Below are positions 19,919 through 29,252 of a DNA stretch of 64,000 nt, in pieces. A model generated the notes under the pieces. The model had not been told where the DNA came from. It saw only the letters and a program-made list of their open reading frames with translations, and made no database searches. The stretch comes from Psychrobacter sp. UBA5136 (GTDB lineage: Bacteria > Pseudomonadota > Gammaproteobacteria > Pseudomonadales > Moraxellaceae). The position numbers and the translations under genes are program-made. Numbering within the stretch: position 1 is the first letter of the stretch; the number at the start of each line of letters is the position of its first letter. The DNA is taken from contig NZ_DHYG01000003.1 of NCBI RefSeq assembly GCF_002414005.1, positions 1 to 64,000 on the forward strand. Direction: 5' to 3'.

Positions 19919-20647
19919 ATGTCGGTAATAACGCAAGCAATGATTTTGGCGGCTGGCAAGGGTACGCGCCTGCGACCGCTAACGCTTGAGACGCCAAAGC
20001 CTTTGGTTGAAGTGGGCGAGCAGCCACTTATTGTTTGGCACATCAAAGCCCTACAGGCTGCTGGTATCACTGACATTACTATCAATACGTCATGGCTTGC
20101 GGACAAGCTGATGCAGACGCTGGGTGATGGTGCAGAGTATGGCGTGACGCTGCATTGGTCGGTTGAGGACGATGAGCCGCTTGAAACGGCTGGCGGCATT
20201 TTTCATGCGCTGCAAACGCATAAGCTGCGCGATGAGCCTTTTATCTTAGTCAACTCCGATGTTTGGACGACCTATGATTTTGCTCGGTTGCAGGACTATA
20301 CGCTGGGGCCTGACCAACTTGCGCACTTATTATTGATTGACAATCCTGAGCATAATAATGGCGGCGACTTCGCCATCAATAATGGACTGGCAAGCGAGCA
20401 GCCAATTGCCGACGCCAACAAATATACCTTTGCCGGTATCAGCGTTATCTCGCCTAGACTGGTTGATGGGCTGGTAACAGGGCAACCTGCAGCGCTTGCG
20501 CCATTGTTAAAACAAGCCATGCTAAAGTTCCAAATTACCGCTGAGGTGATTAAAGACAATTGGATAGACGTTGGTACCCCTGAGCGCTTAGCACAAGTCA
20601 ATGAATTTATCGAAAATCACAGCGTTGATCATCATCGCGGCGCTTAA
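19919..20647 (+). CDS. murU: MurU, N-acetylmuramate-1-phosphate uridylyltransferase
   Basis: Converts MurNAc-1-phosphate from AmgK to UDP-MurNAc in the cell wall recycling pathway. 242-residue nucleotidyltransferase of the NTP_transferase fold. The nucleotide-binding loop AAGKGTRLRPLT with the following PKPLVEVG is at residues 11-32, and the metal-binding Asp is in LVNSDVW. It resembles RmlA/GlmU-type enzymes, but the short length without a hexapeptide domain and the pairing with amgK favour MurU. The start ATG 19919 is preceded by AAGGAG at good spacing. It is followed by a strong terminator. Confidence 0.9.
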   Translation: MSVITQAMILAAGKGTRLRPLTLETPKPLVEVGEQPLIVWHIKALQAAGITDITINTSWLADKLMQTLGDGAEYGVTLHWSVEDDEPLETAGGIFHALQTHKLRDEPFILVNSDVWTTYDFARLQDYTLGPDQLAHLLLIDNPEHNNGGDFAINNGLASEQPIADANKYTFAGISVISPRLVDGLVTGQPAALAPLLKQAMLKFQITAEVIKDNWIDVGTPERLAQVNEFIENHSVDHHRGA

Positions 20648-20675
20648 ACGGTTTTACGACAGTTAAAGTTAAAAC

Positions 20676-20717
20676 AAAAAAGCAGCGCTGAATATTAGTA
20701 CTCAGCGCTGCTTTTTT
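20676..20717. terminator. Bidirectional terminator after murU and the cydAB operon
   Basis: AAAAAAGCAGCGCTGA and TCAGCGCTGCTTTTTT form a 16-bp perfect stem with a 10-nt loop. It serves the converging murU and cydAB-small subunit transcripts. Confidence 0.92.
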
Positions 20718-20749
20718 AGGCCCATAAGTGTGATAAAAATAGACGGATT

Positions 20750-20866
20750 TTATACACCCATGGCCAATTTTATTAATTGGGCAATGGTAAAAACAACCAA
20801 AAAACCGGCGAGATATAAGCCAATAAACCATGCCCATTGCGACTGTTTTTTACTGAGTTTTTTCAC
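20750..20866 (-). CDS. DUF2474-like small subunit of the cytochrome bd oxidase
   Basis: A 38-residue membrane peptide easily missed because it starts with GTG and is very short. AGGAG lies 6-7 bp before the GTG at 20866. The product begins MKKLSKKQSQWAWFIG and has one membrane helix (about residues 11-34) ending LIKLAMGV. A tryptophan-rich start, a single helix and location directly after cydB match the small subunits (CydX/CbdX/DUF2474 type) that stabilise bd oxidases; the WxWFxxLY pattern suggests the DUF2474 group that accompanies CioAB-type oxidases. It lies 36 bp after the cydB stop, so it is co-transcribed. Confidence 0.8.
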   Translation of the reverse strand: MKKLSKKQSQWAWFIGLYLAGFLVVFTIAQLIKLAMGV

Positions 20867-20902
20867 ATCGAACTCCTGAAAACTTGGGGTTTAGAATACT
20901 GT

Positions 20903-21919
20903 TTAATACATGTGCTCGTGGTTGGTTTTACCTTTAAAAGTATAATACGCAAATGCCGTATAACTCAAAATGATAGGCAACATAATACCTGCGCCAATTA
21001 ACATAAAGGAGAGCGAAGTATCAGCCGCTGCCGCTTCATAAATGGTCATTTGATACGGTACGATGTACGGGAAGACCGCCATACAAACCCCAATATAACC
21101 CATCAAAAATAACGCAACGGTCAATAAAAATGGACGATATTCGCGCTCAGTTTTTAAGTTTTTACGCATAAAAAAGAACAACAGCAACACAATAATCGGC
21201 ATAGGCGCTAAATATAACAAACCTGGTAAACTAAACCAGCCTTCAAGCGCCTCGATATCTGAAAAGTACATATATATCGTGACCGCAATCATTGCGACGA
21301 TTAAGGCTGTGAGCAGCCACCCTGAAACTTTGCGCGCCCATACTTGTAGCGTGTGTTCGGTTTTGATAATCAGCCAAGTAGAGCCAAGTAGCGCATAACC
21401 AATTAACAGCGCAAAACCGCACATGATAGAAAAGGGCGAGAACCAATCAAAAGGCCCACCGGTATATAGGCGGTTGCTTGCCTCCAAGCCTTGCACTAGC
21501 GTCCCAAGCATAATCCCTTGGGCAAAAGTCGCAACGACAGAGCCGATAAAAAAGAAACCATCCCAAACGTAGCGATGCGCGGTTGCTTTAAAACGAAACT
21601 CAAACGCCACGCCGCGCATGATTAAACCAAACAGCATAAAGATAACGGGCAAATAAAGACCGCTCATAATGATGCCGTAGGCAACAGGGAAGGCCGCGAA
21701 TAAACCGCCGCCGCCTAGCACCAGCCAAGTCTCGTTACCATCCCAAAAAGGGGCAATAGAGTTCATCATGCGGCTACGGTTTTTATCCGAGCCTGCAAAT
21801 GGAAACAAGATACCGCAGCCCAAATCAAAACCATCAAGCAAGACATAAATAAAGACCGATAGCGCAATTAAGCCGCCCCAAATTAAGGGTAAATCTAATA
21901 CATCACCATAATTAAACAT
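20903..21919 (-). CDS. cydB: CydB/CioB, cytochrome bd ubiquinol oxidase subunit II
   Basis: Inner-membrane subunit II of the bd-type quinol oxidase, 338 residues with about nine membrane helices. The N-terminal region with FDLGCGILFP, DKNRSRMMNSIAPFWDGNETWLV and the first helices are characteristic of the family. Its ATG shares one base with the cydA stop (TAATG), indicating translational coupling. The length suits the cyanide-insensitive subgroup. It forms an operon with cydA upstream and the small DUF2474-like subunit downstream. Confidence 0.94.
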   Translation of the reverse strand: MFNYGDVLDLPLIWGGLIALSVFIYVLLDGFDLGCGILFPFAGSDKNRSRMMNSIAPFWDGNETWLVLGGGGLFAAFPVAYGIIMSGLYLPVIFMLFGLIMRGVAFEFRFKATAHRYVWDGFFFIGSVVATFAQGIMLGTLVQGLEASNRLYTGGPFDWFSPFSIMCGFALLIGYALLGSTWLIIKTEHTLQVWARKVSGWLLTALIVAMIAVTIYMYFSDIEALEGWFSLPGLLYLAPMPIIVLLLFFFMRKNLKTEREYRPFLLTVALFLMGYIGVCMAVFPYIVPYQMTIYEAAAADTSLSFMLIGAGIMLPIILSYTAFAYYTFKGKTNHEHMY

Positions 21920-23424
21920 TAGCGTAACCCTCCATCATCGACGTCGTCAGCAGGTTCTTCCATGTCTTTGTCATGCCCCTCGGTTTTGTCAGAGGCGTGC
22001 TTATCACCGCTCAAGGTACGCCCTTGGGCTTCAGTGACAGAATGATCATAAAAATGATCGTCCGACGGATCTTCGTACGGTTTGGGTCCTTGCGCAATAA
22101 GACGCAGAATATAAAAACTGCCTGCGCCAAATACAAAGGCATATAAAACGATAAAGCCAATTAAGGTTGTCGCCACTTGCTGCGCTGCGACAGGGGACAT
22201 ACTTTCAGCAGTACGAATGACTTCATAGATTGTATAGGGTTGACGACCCGTTTCGGTCACAAACCAGCCCGCGAGCAAAGCGACAAAGCCAAGCGGCGTC
22301 ATCATCATCCATGCACGGTGGAAAAGTTTACTCTCAGGATTGAACTGCTGTTTTTTGAAGTACTTATAAAGGCTAAACAAACCGATGAGCAGCATCAACA
22401 TACCAATACCAACCATGATACGAAAAGCCCAAAACACGATAATGACGGGCGGCTGATCCTCTGGTGCCCAATTCTTAAGCCCTTTGACTTCGCCATCAAA
22501 CGAGTGGGTAAGGATGAGACCTGATAGATAAGGAATACTGACTTCGTATTTATTGGTTTGGTTTTTTTGATCTGGAATGCCAAATAGTACAAGCGGCGCA
22601 CCGCGTGCATCTTCCCATAGACCCTCCATCGCTGCTACTTTGGCCGGCTGATGCTCAAGGGTGTTTAGACCATGCATATCACCGATAAGTACCTGTGTTG
22701 GCGCGACAAATATCGCCATAATCATCGCCATGCCCAGCATAACGCGACCATGCTTTCGATGTTCCGTATGTTTTTTGGACTGTAGATAGTAAGCGCCGAT
22801 ACCGCCAACGACAAAGGCGGTGGTTAAAAATGCCGCCGTCATCATATGGGCAAAGCGATAAGGGAACGAAGGATTAAAGATAATCTCAAGCCAATTGACG
22901 GGATATAACAGCCCATCAGCCCCTAACATAAAACCTTGCGGCGTTTGCATAAAGCTGTTGGCCGCCAAAATCCAAAATCCTGATATCATCGTACCAATGG
23001 CTACAATAGCGGTGGAGGCAAAGTGCATGCGTTTGCTCACCCGTCCCCAACCAAACAGCATAATCCCTAAAAAGGAGGCTTCTAGGAAGAATGCCGTCAA
23101 TACTTCAAAAGCCAGTAGCGGTCCTAGGACATTACCCGCTCTATCAGAAAAGACGGCCCAGTTGGTACCGAACTGGTAAGACATGACAACGCCTGAGACC
23201 ACGCCTAACCCGAAGACGACAGCGAAAATCTTGACCCAGTGTTTGTATACTTCGACATAAATAGGCTTGCCAGTTCTAAGCCAGCGAAACTCAAGCACGG
23301 TCAGCCAGCTGGCAAGACCGATAGAAAAAGCAGGAAAGATGATATGCCATGAGATAACAAAGGCAAATTGGATACGCGCAAGCAACAACGCATCCATTTG
23401 ATCAATCATAAATGTAGCGAACAT
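21919..23424 (-). CDS. cydA: CydA/CioA, cytochrome bd ubiquinol oxidase subunit I
   Basis: Haem-bearing subunit that oxidises quinol and reduces oxygen to water. 501 residues. The axial haem His is near residue 27 in SWHIIFPAFSIG, and GWGRVSKRMHF and WILAANSFMQTPQGF are conserved core motifs. The Q-loop region after about residue 250 is short, which points to the CioA (cyanide-insensitive) class rather than the long-loop E. coli CydA; this is a judgement from length and motifs. The C-terminal 35 residues are charged (Asp, Glu, Lys). Upstream is a 579-bp spacer with an AT-rich palindrome but no FNR/ANR box that I can see. Confidence 0.94.
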   Translation of the reverse strand: MFATFMIDQMDALLLARIQFAFVISWHIIFPAFSIGLASWLTVLEFRWLRTGKPIYVEVYKHWVKIFAVVFGLGVVSGVVMSYQFGTNWAVFSDRAGNVLGPLLAFEVLTAFFLEASFLGIMLFGWGRVSKRMHFASTAIVAIGTMISGFWILAANSFMQTPQGFMLGADGLLYPVNWLEIIFNPSFPYRFAHMMTAAFLTTAFVVGGIGAYYLQSKKHTEHRKHGRVMLGMAMIMAIFVAPTQVLIGDMHGLNTLEHQPAKVAAMEGLWEDARGAPLVLFGIPDQKNQTNKYEVSIPYLSGLILTHSFDGEVKGLKNWAPEDQPPVIIVFWAFRIMVGIGMLMLLIGLFSLYKYFKKQQFNPESKLFHRAWMMMTPLGFVALLAGWFVTETGRQPYTIYEVIRTAESMSPVAAQQVATTLIGFIVLYAFVFGAGSFYILRLIAQGPKPYEDPSDDHFYDHSVTEAQGRTLSGDKHASDKTEGHDKDMEEPADDVDDGGLR

Positions 23425-24003
23425 AAACGGTTACCCTTATCTGTTAGCTGAATAGCGCTGGCTTCCATGATACGCTCAAGTAACTGTCCGTAACCGTCCA
23501 TCAATCAGGGCGCTAATTATTACGGGCAATCGCTAAGTATAGTTAGCGGCAAATGTGGTTAAGAGAAAAATTTAGCTAAATTAGCGTTAATAACAGCAGT
23601 GCCTTAGTAGTTATTAGATTTCAGTAACGACAATGTTTTAATAAATGTTCTAATAATTGTCATGCTGTCCTACTCATAGGTTGCAGTTACTACTATTTAG
23701 CTAAAGTAAATAATTTATATCCTTATAAATTATCAAATAGTCATCAATGACAATATGACCAAGTTTAAATGCTCAAGATTAAATGCTTGAGTATTATGCG
23801 CCTGACCCTGCGCACGCGCAAGTTGCACAAGTGTGTTATCGCACACCTAGCGGTCATAAAGCACTTACAATATTAGCCAATACTATTTTAAATAACAGCC
23901 ATTGTTTAACTATTGTTATCAATAGATACCAAACAGTAATATAAAAAAACAATTTACCATAATAGGCTTTCAGCGTTTTTTGTAGTAACGCGACTTATGA
24001 AGC
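23425..24003. other. 579-bp spacer upstream of cydA
   Basis: No protein gene seen. It contains a perfect AT-rich inverted repeat at 23710-23733 and a GTGTG/CACAC hairpin near 23831-23846. The cydA promoter must lie in the left part; the right part is the 3' side of nothing on + and is upstream of cydA on -. Confidence 0.55.
23710..23733. promoter_or_regulatory. Perfect 10-bp inverted repeat, possible operator
   Basis: ATAATTTATA, spacer TCCT, TATAAATTAT. It lies about 290 bp before cydA. AT-rich palindromes of this size may bind a regulator, or may simply reflect base composition. Confidence 0.35.
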
Positions 24004-26607
24004 TTAGTTTTCCTCTTTTTGTTGTAATTGCTGATGCAAAATACGCCGTAAGGTCAAAATAGTTTGCGGGTTTTCCTGAATGCTATGACCACCGTTAATC
24101 ACCGTCTCTGAGGCAGCCCCGTCGAGGTGAGCGCTGGTATAAGGCACGATGCCATCTGACAGACGTTCTGTTAGCGCTTGCCCAATCTCGCCATCAACTG
24201 TCACGGCGGCAACCAGCGGCTTACCTGGTAACGCCTCGCTATCCGTTAACAGCGCATTGCTATCATCGACCTCGATCGCGTCATCTGCGTTATCCTCCTC
24301 TGCTGCTGCTTCGGACAAATCAAGCTTTGCGCCAGCTGGCTGCATTTCCGCCAAACCTCTGGTGATATCGGCATCGTTATTGGCGATGATCGAATGATAC
24401 GTGACGCGCTCATTGATGCTGATGTCTTTGGTTAATTGAATAAAAGAGGATTTATCGCTTAATTGACTGGCGCCATTTTGTAGATAAAGGGCGCCGAGCG
24501 GGTTTTGGGCCAAGTCGCCTTGAATAGCAAGCGCCGCCAAGTTATCGGTGACCGTCTTCACCAAACCGACTGGCAGATAAACAATGCGGCGTAGCGCGCG
24601 AGTAAACCAGCGATCGGCATAATCGGTACCGCGAAAAGGGGTCGATAAAAATACCGCTGTATCCACTTGAGGCAGGGCTTTTAGCTCAAAACGCTCTTTT
24701 AGCTGCTCTTTGCCCAAAGATTGTTTGAGCGCCTCACGTATTCGGCGTTTCTCATCCATTGACAGGATATTTTGGTCATCAAGACGGTCTAAATCATCGA
24801 CCAAATTTTCATCAGATAGCATCATACGCGCAATGATACCGCCCATACTGTGGCTGATAATAACGCTGTTTTTGCTGGCAGCATTTTGCCCTGTTGGGTC
24901 TGTCTGCTGGTAGGTGGTATTGATGAGCTTTTGGATTTGATAGCGATTTTCTAAAATGGGCAAATTGGTTGGGTAAAAAATTTGCCAAACTTGATAGTTG
25001 TTGCGCAATTTATCGTCATTAAAAATATCGTTGGTTAAATTCACCCACGTCGCTGGGCTCGACGCCAAACCGTGCAGCATGATGATGACGCGCTTGTCTG
25101 GGTCATAAGGCTCTAGCATAAAGAGCTTGGGTAAACTGGCTTCTTTTTTGCGAGTGATGAGGTTTAAATAGCCGACGCCATCGAGCTGATTTTCTGCTAG
25201 CCATAATCCGTAGCCTGCCGAAAAGTTTGCCGCCAGTGGATAATCGTCACCTAAGATATTAGCGCTCTCGCTGCGGTAAGGATTATATAGATGTATATCA
25301 AGCTGTTTGCTACTCAGGGTATCAAGCACGCTAGCGCCCGCAGGCTTGATCAGCCCTGTCATCAGTAAGTGACCAGTTGGGTAAATGCGTGCACTGACAT
25401 CATCGCTGTCTAAACTGCCATTTGAAATCCCTTTTCTATCACGATTATCTATTTTTTGATGACGTGCTTCTTGGCGGCTAGTTTCTTGATGACTGGCTTC
25501 TTGATGCAGCCTGCCAGGTCTGCCTGATAACGACGAGAGCAACAATTCGCGAATGGTGGTGGTATAGCGGTCATCTAAGGAAGCCACCAAGCTGATACCT
25601 AGACCCGGGCGTTTACTGATAGAGTTTAGTCCAGAGAGGCGCAGCTCATAGGTTGAGACCAGATCTGCTAGCGCGGCGGTTTGTTGGTTGGCATTTTTGA
25701 GATAGTTGTTTTCGTTGGGCAAATAAACATTCAGATTATAATTATCTATTTGTATCTTCATGACTTTGATTTGATCGGTCGGCTTACCGCTTACAGGCGT
25801 TCGATTGCTAATCACCGCTTGCTCACTACTCTTACGCGAGTCTGCCGCCGCTGGCAAGATTGGCAGGTATTCTACTTTAGTGTCACCCATCATTTTATTG
25901 CTACCGTCAGCCGACTGATAAAGCTGAGTGATGACATCATTACTGGCAGCGTTATAGATGTCTTGGGTTTGGATATCCATCTCACTTGGAATGCGGCTTT
26001 GCGCCCGTGAGTGGCTGGTTCCTTTATCCGCGCCTTCAAAATCGTGCTTTAAACTGTCATAAAATAAATAGGTATAACTGGATTTGATGGCATCAAAGAG
26101 CCGTCCTTGGTAGTCAACCAAACAGCTTTGGGTTTTTTCCTTTTGCGCCTTAGCATCCGCGTCACTTAAAGGCGCATTGGCATAGTAAGGATCAATGGGC
26201 GGGCGGGCAAGGGCATTGCGGCAATCTTTAGATTCGCCAAGCTGGCGCGCTTTTGCATAGTGCAATTCGGCAAAAACCGCCAACGCTGGACGGTAGTGTT
26301 TATTCAGCATGCTGTCAGTAAGCTGCGTTAGGCACAGATCAAACTGCTGCATACAAGCCTGCTCGTTAAGCCCTGCTGACAATAAAGCCGAAGCCGTATC
26401 GCTACTAAGTTTGTTATCGGTGACGATGTTGCCGCGCTGGGCTGCAATGGTCTTTGCTGATGGCTGTTTGTTAACAGAAACGGTGCTACACGCAGGTAAC
26501 AGTGCCATCGCTGCGACCACTGCCAATAGAGCGATAGGCTTTTTGTTTTTATACTTATTCTTATGGTTTGGCAGCGATGTACTGTCGGCAGGGTCAGCAA
26601 AAGTCAT
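24004..26607 (-). CDS. Large lipoprotein alpha/beta hydrolase (lipase/esterase-like)
   Basis: 867 residues. The signal peptide carries a lipobox LPAC with Cys40, so the protein is probably membrane-anchored on the periplasmic or outer side. The C-terminal half holds an alpha/beta hydrolase domain: LHGLASSPATW near residue 511 (oxyanion region), nucleophile Ser near 587 in ISHSMGG (Ser replaces the usual first Gly), and a likely catalytic His in INGGHSIQENP near 838. The N-terminal 450 residues have no fold I recognise. A 15-bp repeat encodes four near-copies of HQEAS around residues 366-384. Substrate unknown; related annotations are lipase-like esterases. It stands alone, upstream of the cydAB spacer. 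Confidence 0.82.
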   Translation of the reverse strand: MTFADPADSTSLPNHKNKYKNKKPIALLAVVAAMALLPACSTVSVNKQPSAKTIAAQRGNIVTDNKLSSDTASALLSAGLNEQACMQQFDLCLTQLTDSMLNKHYRPALAVFAELHYAKARQLGESKDCRNALARPPIDPYYANAPLSDADAKAQKEKTQSCLVDYQGRLFDAIKSSYTYLFYDSLKHDFEGADKGTSHSRAQSRIPSEMDIQTQDIYNAASNDVITQLYQSADGSNKMMGDTKVEYLPILPAAADSRKSSEQAVISNRTPVSGKPTDQIKVMKIQIDNYNLNVYLPNENNYLKNANQQTAALADLVSTYELRLSGLNSISKRPGLGISLVASLDDRYTTTIRELLLSSLSGRPGRLHQEASHQETSRQEARHQKIDNRDRKGISNGSLDSDDVSARIYPTGHLLMTGLIKPAGASVLDTLSSKQLDIHLYNPYRSESANILGDDYPLAANFSAGYGLWLAENQLDGVGYLNLITRKKEASLPKLFMLEPYDPDKRVIIMLHGLASSPATWVNLTNDIFNDDKLRNNYQVWQIFYPTNLPILENRYQIQKLINTTYQQTDPTGQNAASKNSVIISHSMGGIIARMMLSDENLVDDLDRLDDQNILSMDEKRRIREALKQSLGKEQLKERFELKALPQVDTAVFLSTPFRGTDYADRWFTRALRRIVYLPVGLVKTVTDNLAALAIQGDLAQNPLGALYLQNGASQLSDKSSFIQLTKDISINERVTYHSIIANNDADITRGLAEMQPAGAKLDLSEAAAEEDNADDAIEVDDSNALLTDSEALPGKPLVAAVTVDGEIGQALTERLSDGIVPYTSAHLDGAASETVINGGHSIQENPQTILTLRRILHQQLQQKEEN
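25456..25510 (-). repeat. 15-bp tandem repeat inside the hydrolase gene
   Basis: Units TTGATGACGTGCTTC, TTGGCGGCTAGTTTC and TTGATGACTGGCTTC plus a partial fourth, read on +. In the protein they give HQEAS, HQETS, RQEAR and HQKID. Confidence 0.75.
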
Positions 26608-26832
26608 AGGTAATTCCAGTAATAATAGTCAGGAATGCACAATAAATGGTGAAATGGCTCACTTATAGGTCAGCATGAGTGTAATGTAACTTTCGTTATG
26701 CGGCTATTGTATTTATTCTCTTATGTTCAGCTATCTTATATTCCTATAGCATGAAATACTATCGAAAAGATGGGCAAGGCACTGCTCGAAAATGGCGCAT
26801 GATATTTGTATATAAGACACAAAATTAGGCAC

Positions 26833-26879
26833 AAAAAAGCGCGCTCATATTATTAACAATAATTGAAGCGCGCTTTTTT
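26833..26879 (-). terminator. Terminator downstream of the TPR gene
   Basis: AAAAAAGCGCGCT and AGCGCGCTTTTTT form a 13-bp perfect stem with a 21-nt loop. It is placed after the leftward TPR gene and usable from either side. Confidence 0.88.
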
Positions 26880-26956
26880 ATGGCTCTTTAGCAATAGGTA
26901 AGTGTGAGCGATATTTTGCCAAACAGCTAACCCATTAAGCTTTAAATAACGAGGAT

Positions 26957-28150
26957 TTAAGTACTTGGCTTGATATCAATATCTGGTGCCGGGATATCCC
27001 AAATATAGAATTTACCGTCTTCGATCAGCTTAATTTGTTGACGAATAATGGCATTATCCGGGTTTTGCTGCTCTAAGCGGCGCAGGCGCTCTAACGCTTT
27101 ATCGCGGCGATCGCTTAATAAGTCGGACTGCGCGAGGCTTTGCTCAGCTTCGGTGTAGCCAAGATTGACCGCTTGATCGAGGTATTTTTGCCCTTCTTTA
27201 AAGCCGCCGCCTTCTGAGAGCATCATGCCATAAATAAAATTGGCTTCACCGCTATTCGGTTTAAGTTTGATGGCGCGATCGATATATTGTCCGCCGCGTA
27301 CCGTATATTCTGAGCCTAAATCTAAGTTACGTCCCATGCCATTGAGTTTAGCGGCACGAATCAAGACATCATAGGAAGCATTTGGCGCTTTGGCATACGG
27401 CTCAATCCATTCAGTCATGACCTTGATTTTTTCGCGCGCGTTGTGGCGTTGGGTACGGTTAGGGAAGTTTGGCGGATAATGGCGCGCATTTGGCGACACT
27501 TCTTTAATAAAGTCATCGAGTAAGCTGACATCGAGTTTGTCGGTGCCAAGCCCTTGCTGCTGCGGGATGAGTACGGTAGGTACAAAGCTGATATCCGAGA
27601 TACTGACCTGCGGCGTTGGGATATTTGGTAGCTGACCGCTGCGCAAATCAGTCCCCGTTGCGCTGATAGGTCCACGCTCATAGACGCGCGTCGTACCTGT
27701 CAATTCGGAGGTATCTGGGGCTGGTACGGCTGGTGGCTGGGCAGCATTTTGCGCAGTGTTTAAAGGTGCAGGGTTTGGTTGCGCAATAGCCTGCTGGACA
27801 TTGCCTTGTTGCGCATTGCTGGCTTGAGAAAACGTTGGTTGAGCCACGTTATTTTGCTGAGCGTTATTTGGTGTCGCCATATTTGCTTGTGCATCAGCTT
27901 GAGTAGTGCTGATGGCCGCATTCGGTTTTGCTAGGCGAATCACACGTCTACTAGAGTCGATTGCGCTAGGCACTGCTGTGCTGCTCGTAGCGGACGCTGC
28001 GGCAGTATCGGCTTCTGCTGCATTGACAGGCGCTGATAGCATTATGGCACAGGCGGCAGCTAATGCCGTGAGGGTTGCAAACTTCGGTGCCTTATTAGAA
28101 ACATTGCTAGAGACATTATTAGTGACATTCGGTTGGCTGATGGCTTTCAT
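26957..28150 (-). CDS. Secreted TPR-containing protein of unknown function
   Basis: 397 residues with a signal peptide ending near SAPVNAA-EA. A low-complexity segment rich in Asn, Gln, Ala and Pro covers about residues 70-150. The C-terminal part (about 260-380) has tetratricopeptide-like helices, seen in GGQYIDRAIKLKPNSGEANF and GQKYLDQAVNLGYTEAEQ, so it probably binds proteins in the periplasm. The first 30 codons contain three near-identical 12-bp units (NVTN, NVSS, NVSN). No family beyond TPR is recognised, and the neighbours give no pathway. Confidence 0.75.
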   Translation of the reverse strand: MKAISQPNVTNNVSSNVSNKAPKFATLTALAAACAIMLSAPVNAAEADTAAASATSSTAVPSAIDSSRRVIRLAKPNAAISTTQADAQANMATPNNAQQNNVAQPTFSQASNAQQGNVQQAIAQPNPAPLNTAQNAAQPPAVPAPDTSELTGTTRVYERGPISATGTDLRSGQLPNIPTPQVSISDISFVPTVLIPQQQGLGTDKLDVSLLDDFIKEVSPNARHYPPNFPNRTQRHNAREKIKVMTEWIEPYAKAPNASYDVLIRAAKLNGMGRNLDLGSEYTVRGGQYIDRAIKLKPNSGEANFIYGMMLSEGGGFKEGQKYLDQAVNLGYTEAEQSLAQSDLLSDRRDKALERLRRLEQQNPDNAIIRQQIKLIEDGKFYIWDIPAPDIDIKPST

Positions 28151-28384
28151 AAAAATAATTACCTTGTTTAATCGTTATCGTTTACCAGTTATTGTATTTA
28201 CTGACTCGTTATATATCCGTCCATTGATTGGTCATAAGGCTGTAGTATGGCGCAAAATCGTACAAATTTTTAATACCCTAGCAAATTAATCTGAGTGCGA
28301 ACAGTAGTAGGATTGTTAAAAGTAAATAACAACGTCTTATCTGTAGCTACTATAATAAAGACCAATTACAGTACTGCGCACGTA

Positions 28385-29029
28385 TTATAAATGATAAGCC
28401 GTGGCTTTCATGCGATTGGCCATCCAGCGCATGGTGTGGCGTACCAGCGGTGACAATGCCGCGCCGCCATTGGACAGTGCCAGCTCGCGATGGTGTAATT
28501 CTTCAATATCCATTTGCGCCAATATCTCTCTTGAGCGCTGATCTTGCGGTGGTAATTGCCCGATATGATCTTGTAAATGCTCACTAACTTGCGCTTCGGT
28601 TTCGGCGACAAAGCCCAAGCTAAACTCGTTAGAGATAGCCCCTGCTACCGCGCCAAGCCCAAACGACATGCCGTACCATAATGGCGTAAAAATACTAGGA
28701 TGGCTGCCAAGCTCATCCAAGCGTATCTCGCACCACACTAAGTGATCGACTTCTTCTTCAGCCGACTGTTGCATGGCTTGTTTGACGTTATCATCTTTTG
28801 CCGCAAACGCTTGCCCGTGATACAGCCCTTGCGCGCAGACTTCGCCCGTATGATTGATACGCATCAAGCCTGCGACATGACGCGCCTCGGTGATACTGAG
28901 CTCAGGAATCTCGTCACTGCTCACAGGTAGGGGGCGAGTGCTGGGATTTGAATGCGGTACGACCGCTCGCAATACCTTGTCCACCCCAAGTAATAACTGG
29001 TCAATTTTTGATAAGGGACGCAGGGCCAT
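28385..29029 (-). CDS. coq7: Coq7, ubiquinone biosynthesis hydroxylase
   Basis: Di-iron 5-demethoxyubiquinol hydroxylase, the late ring hydroxylation in ubiquinone synthesis, found in Pseudomonas and Acinetobacter instead of UbiF. 214 residues. The two iron-binding halves are visible: INHTGEVCAQGLYHGQ with the first Glu, then EEEVDHLVWCEIRL with ExxH, and later ETEAQVSEHL and DIEELHHREL with the second ExxH. The start ATG 29029 is preceded by AGGAG. It is a single gene; quinone synthesis connects it functionally to the bd quinol oxidase in the window. Confidence 0.94.
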   Translation of the reverse strand: MALRPLSKIDQLLLGVDKVLRAVVPHSNPSTRPLPVSSDEIPELSITEARHVAGLMRINHTGEVCAQGLYHGQAFAAKDDNVKQAMQQSAEEEVDHLVWCEIRLDELGSHPSIFTPLWYGMSFGLGAVAGAISNEFSLGFVAETEAQVSEHLQDHIGQLPPQDQRSREILAQMDIEELHHRELALSNGGAALSPLVRHTMRWMANRMKATAYHL

Positions 29030-29048
29030 GATTCACTCCTGATGCTAT

Positions 29049-29074
29049 AGTTATTATAAACAGTTATTATAAAT
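29049..29074. repeat. 13-bp tandem duplication upstream of coq7
   Basis: AGTTATTATAAAC followed by AGTTATTATAAAT, one mismatch, directly upstream of the coq7 ribosome binding site. Confidence 0.65.
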
Positions 29075-29252
29075 AGAACGTATGATTAACAAGTTTAAGT
29101 TATCTGATTTCTTTTGAAACTGCATGTTTAAAATTGCATGCTTACAGGCTGCTTAATTTCTTATGAGCCTTACTATATCAAACCACTATAGCAAACAATA
29201 CAGAATGTCGGCAGTAAAATTATAAGCTTACTGATTTACTTTGCTCAACGCT

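Noticed and set aside
23425..24003. FNR/ANR box upstream of cydA
   Set aside because: No TTGAT-N4-ATCAA or close variant was found in the spacer.
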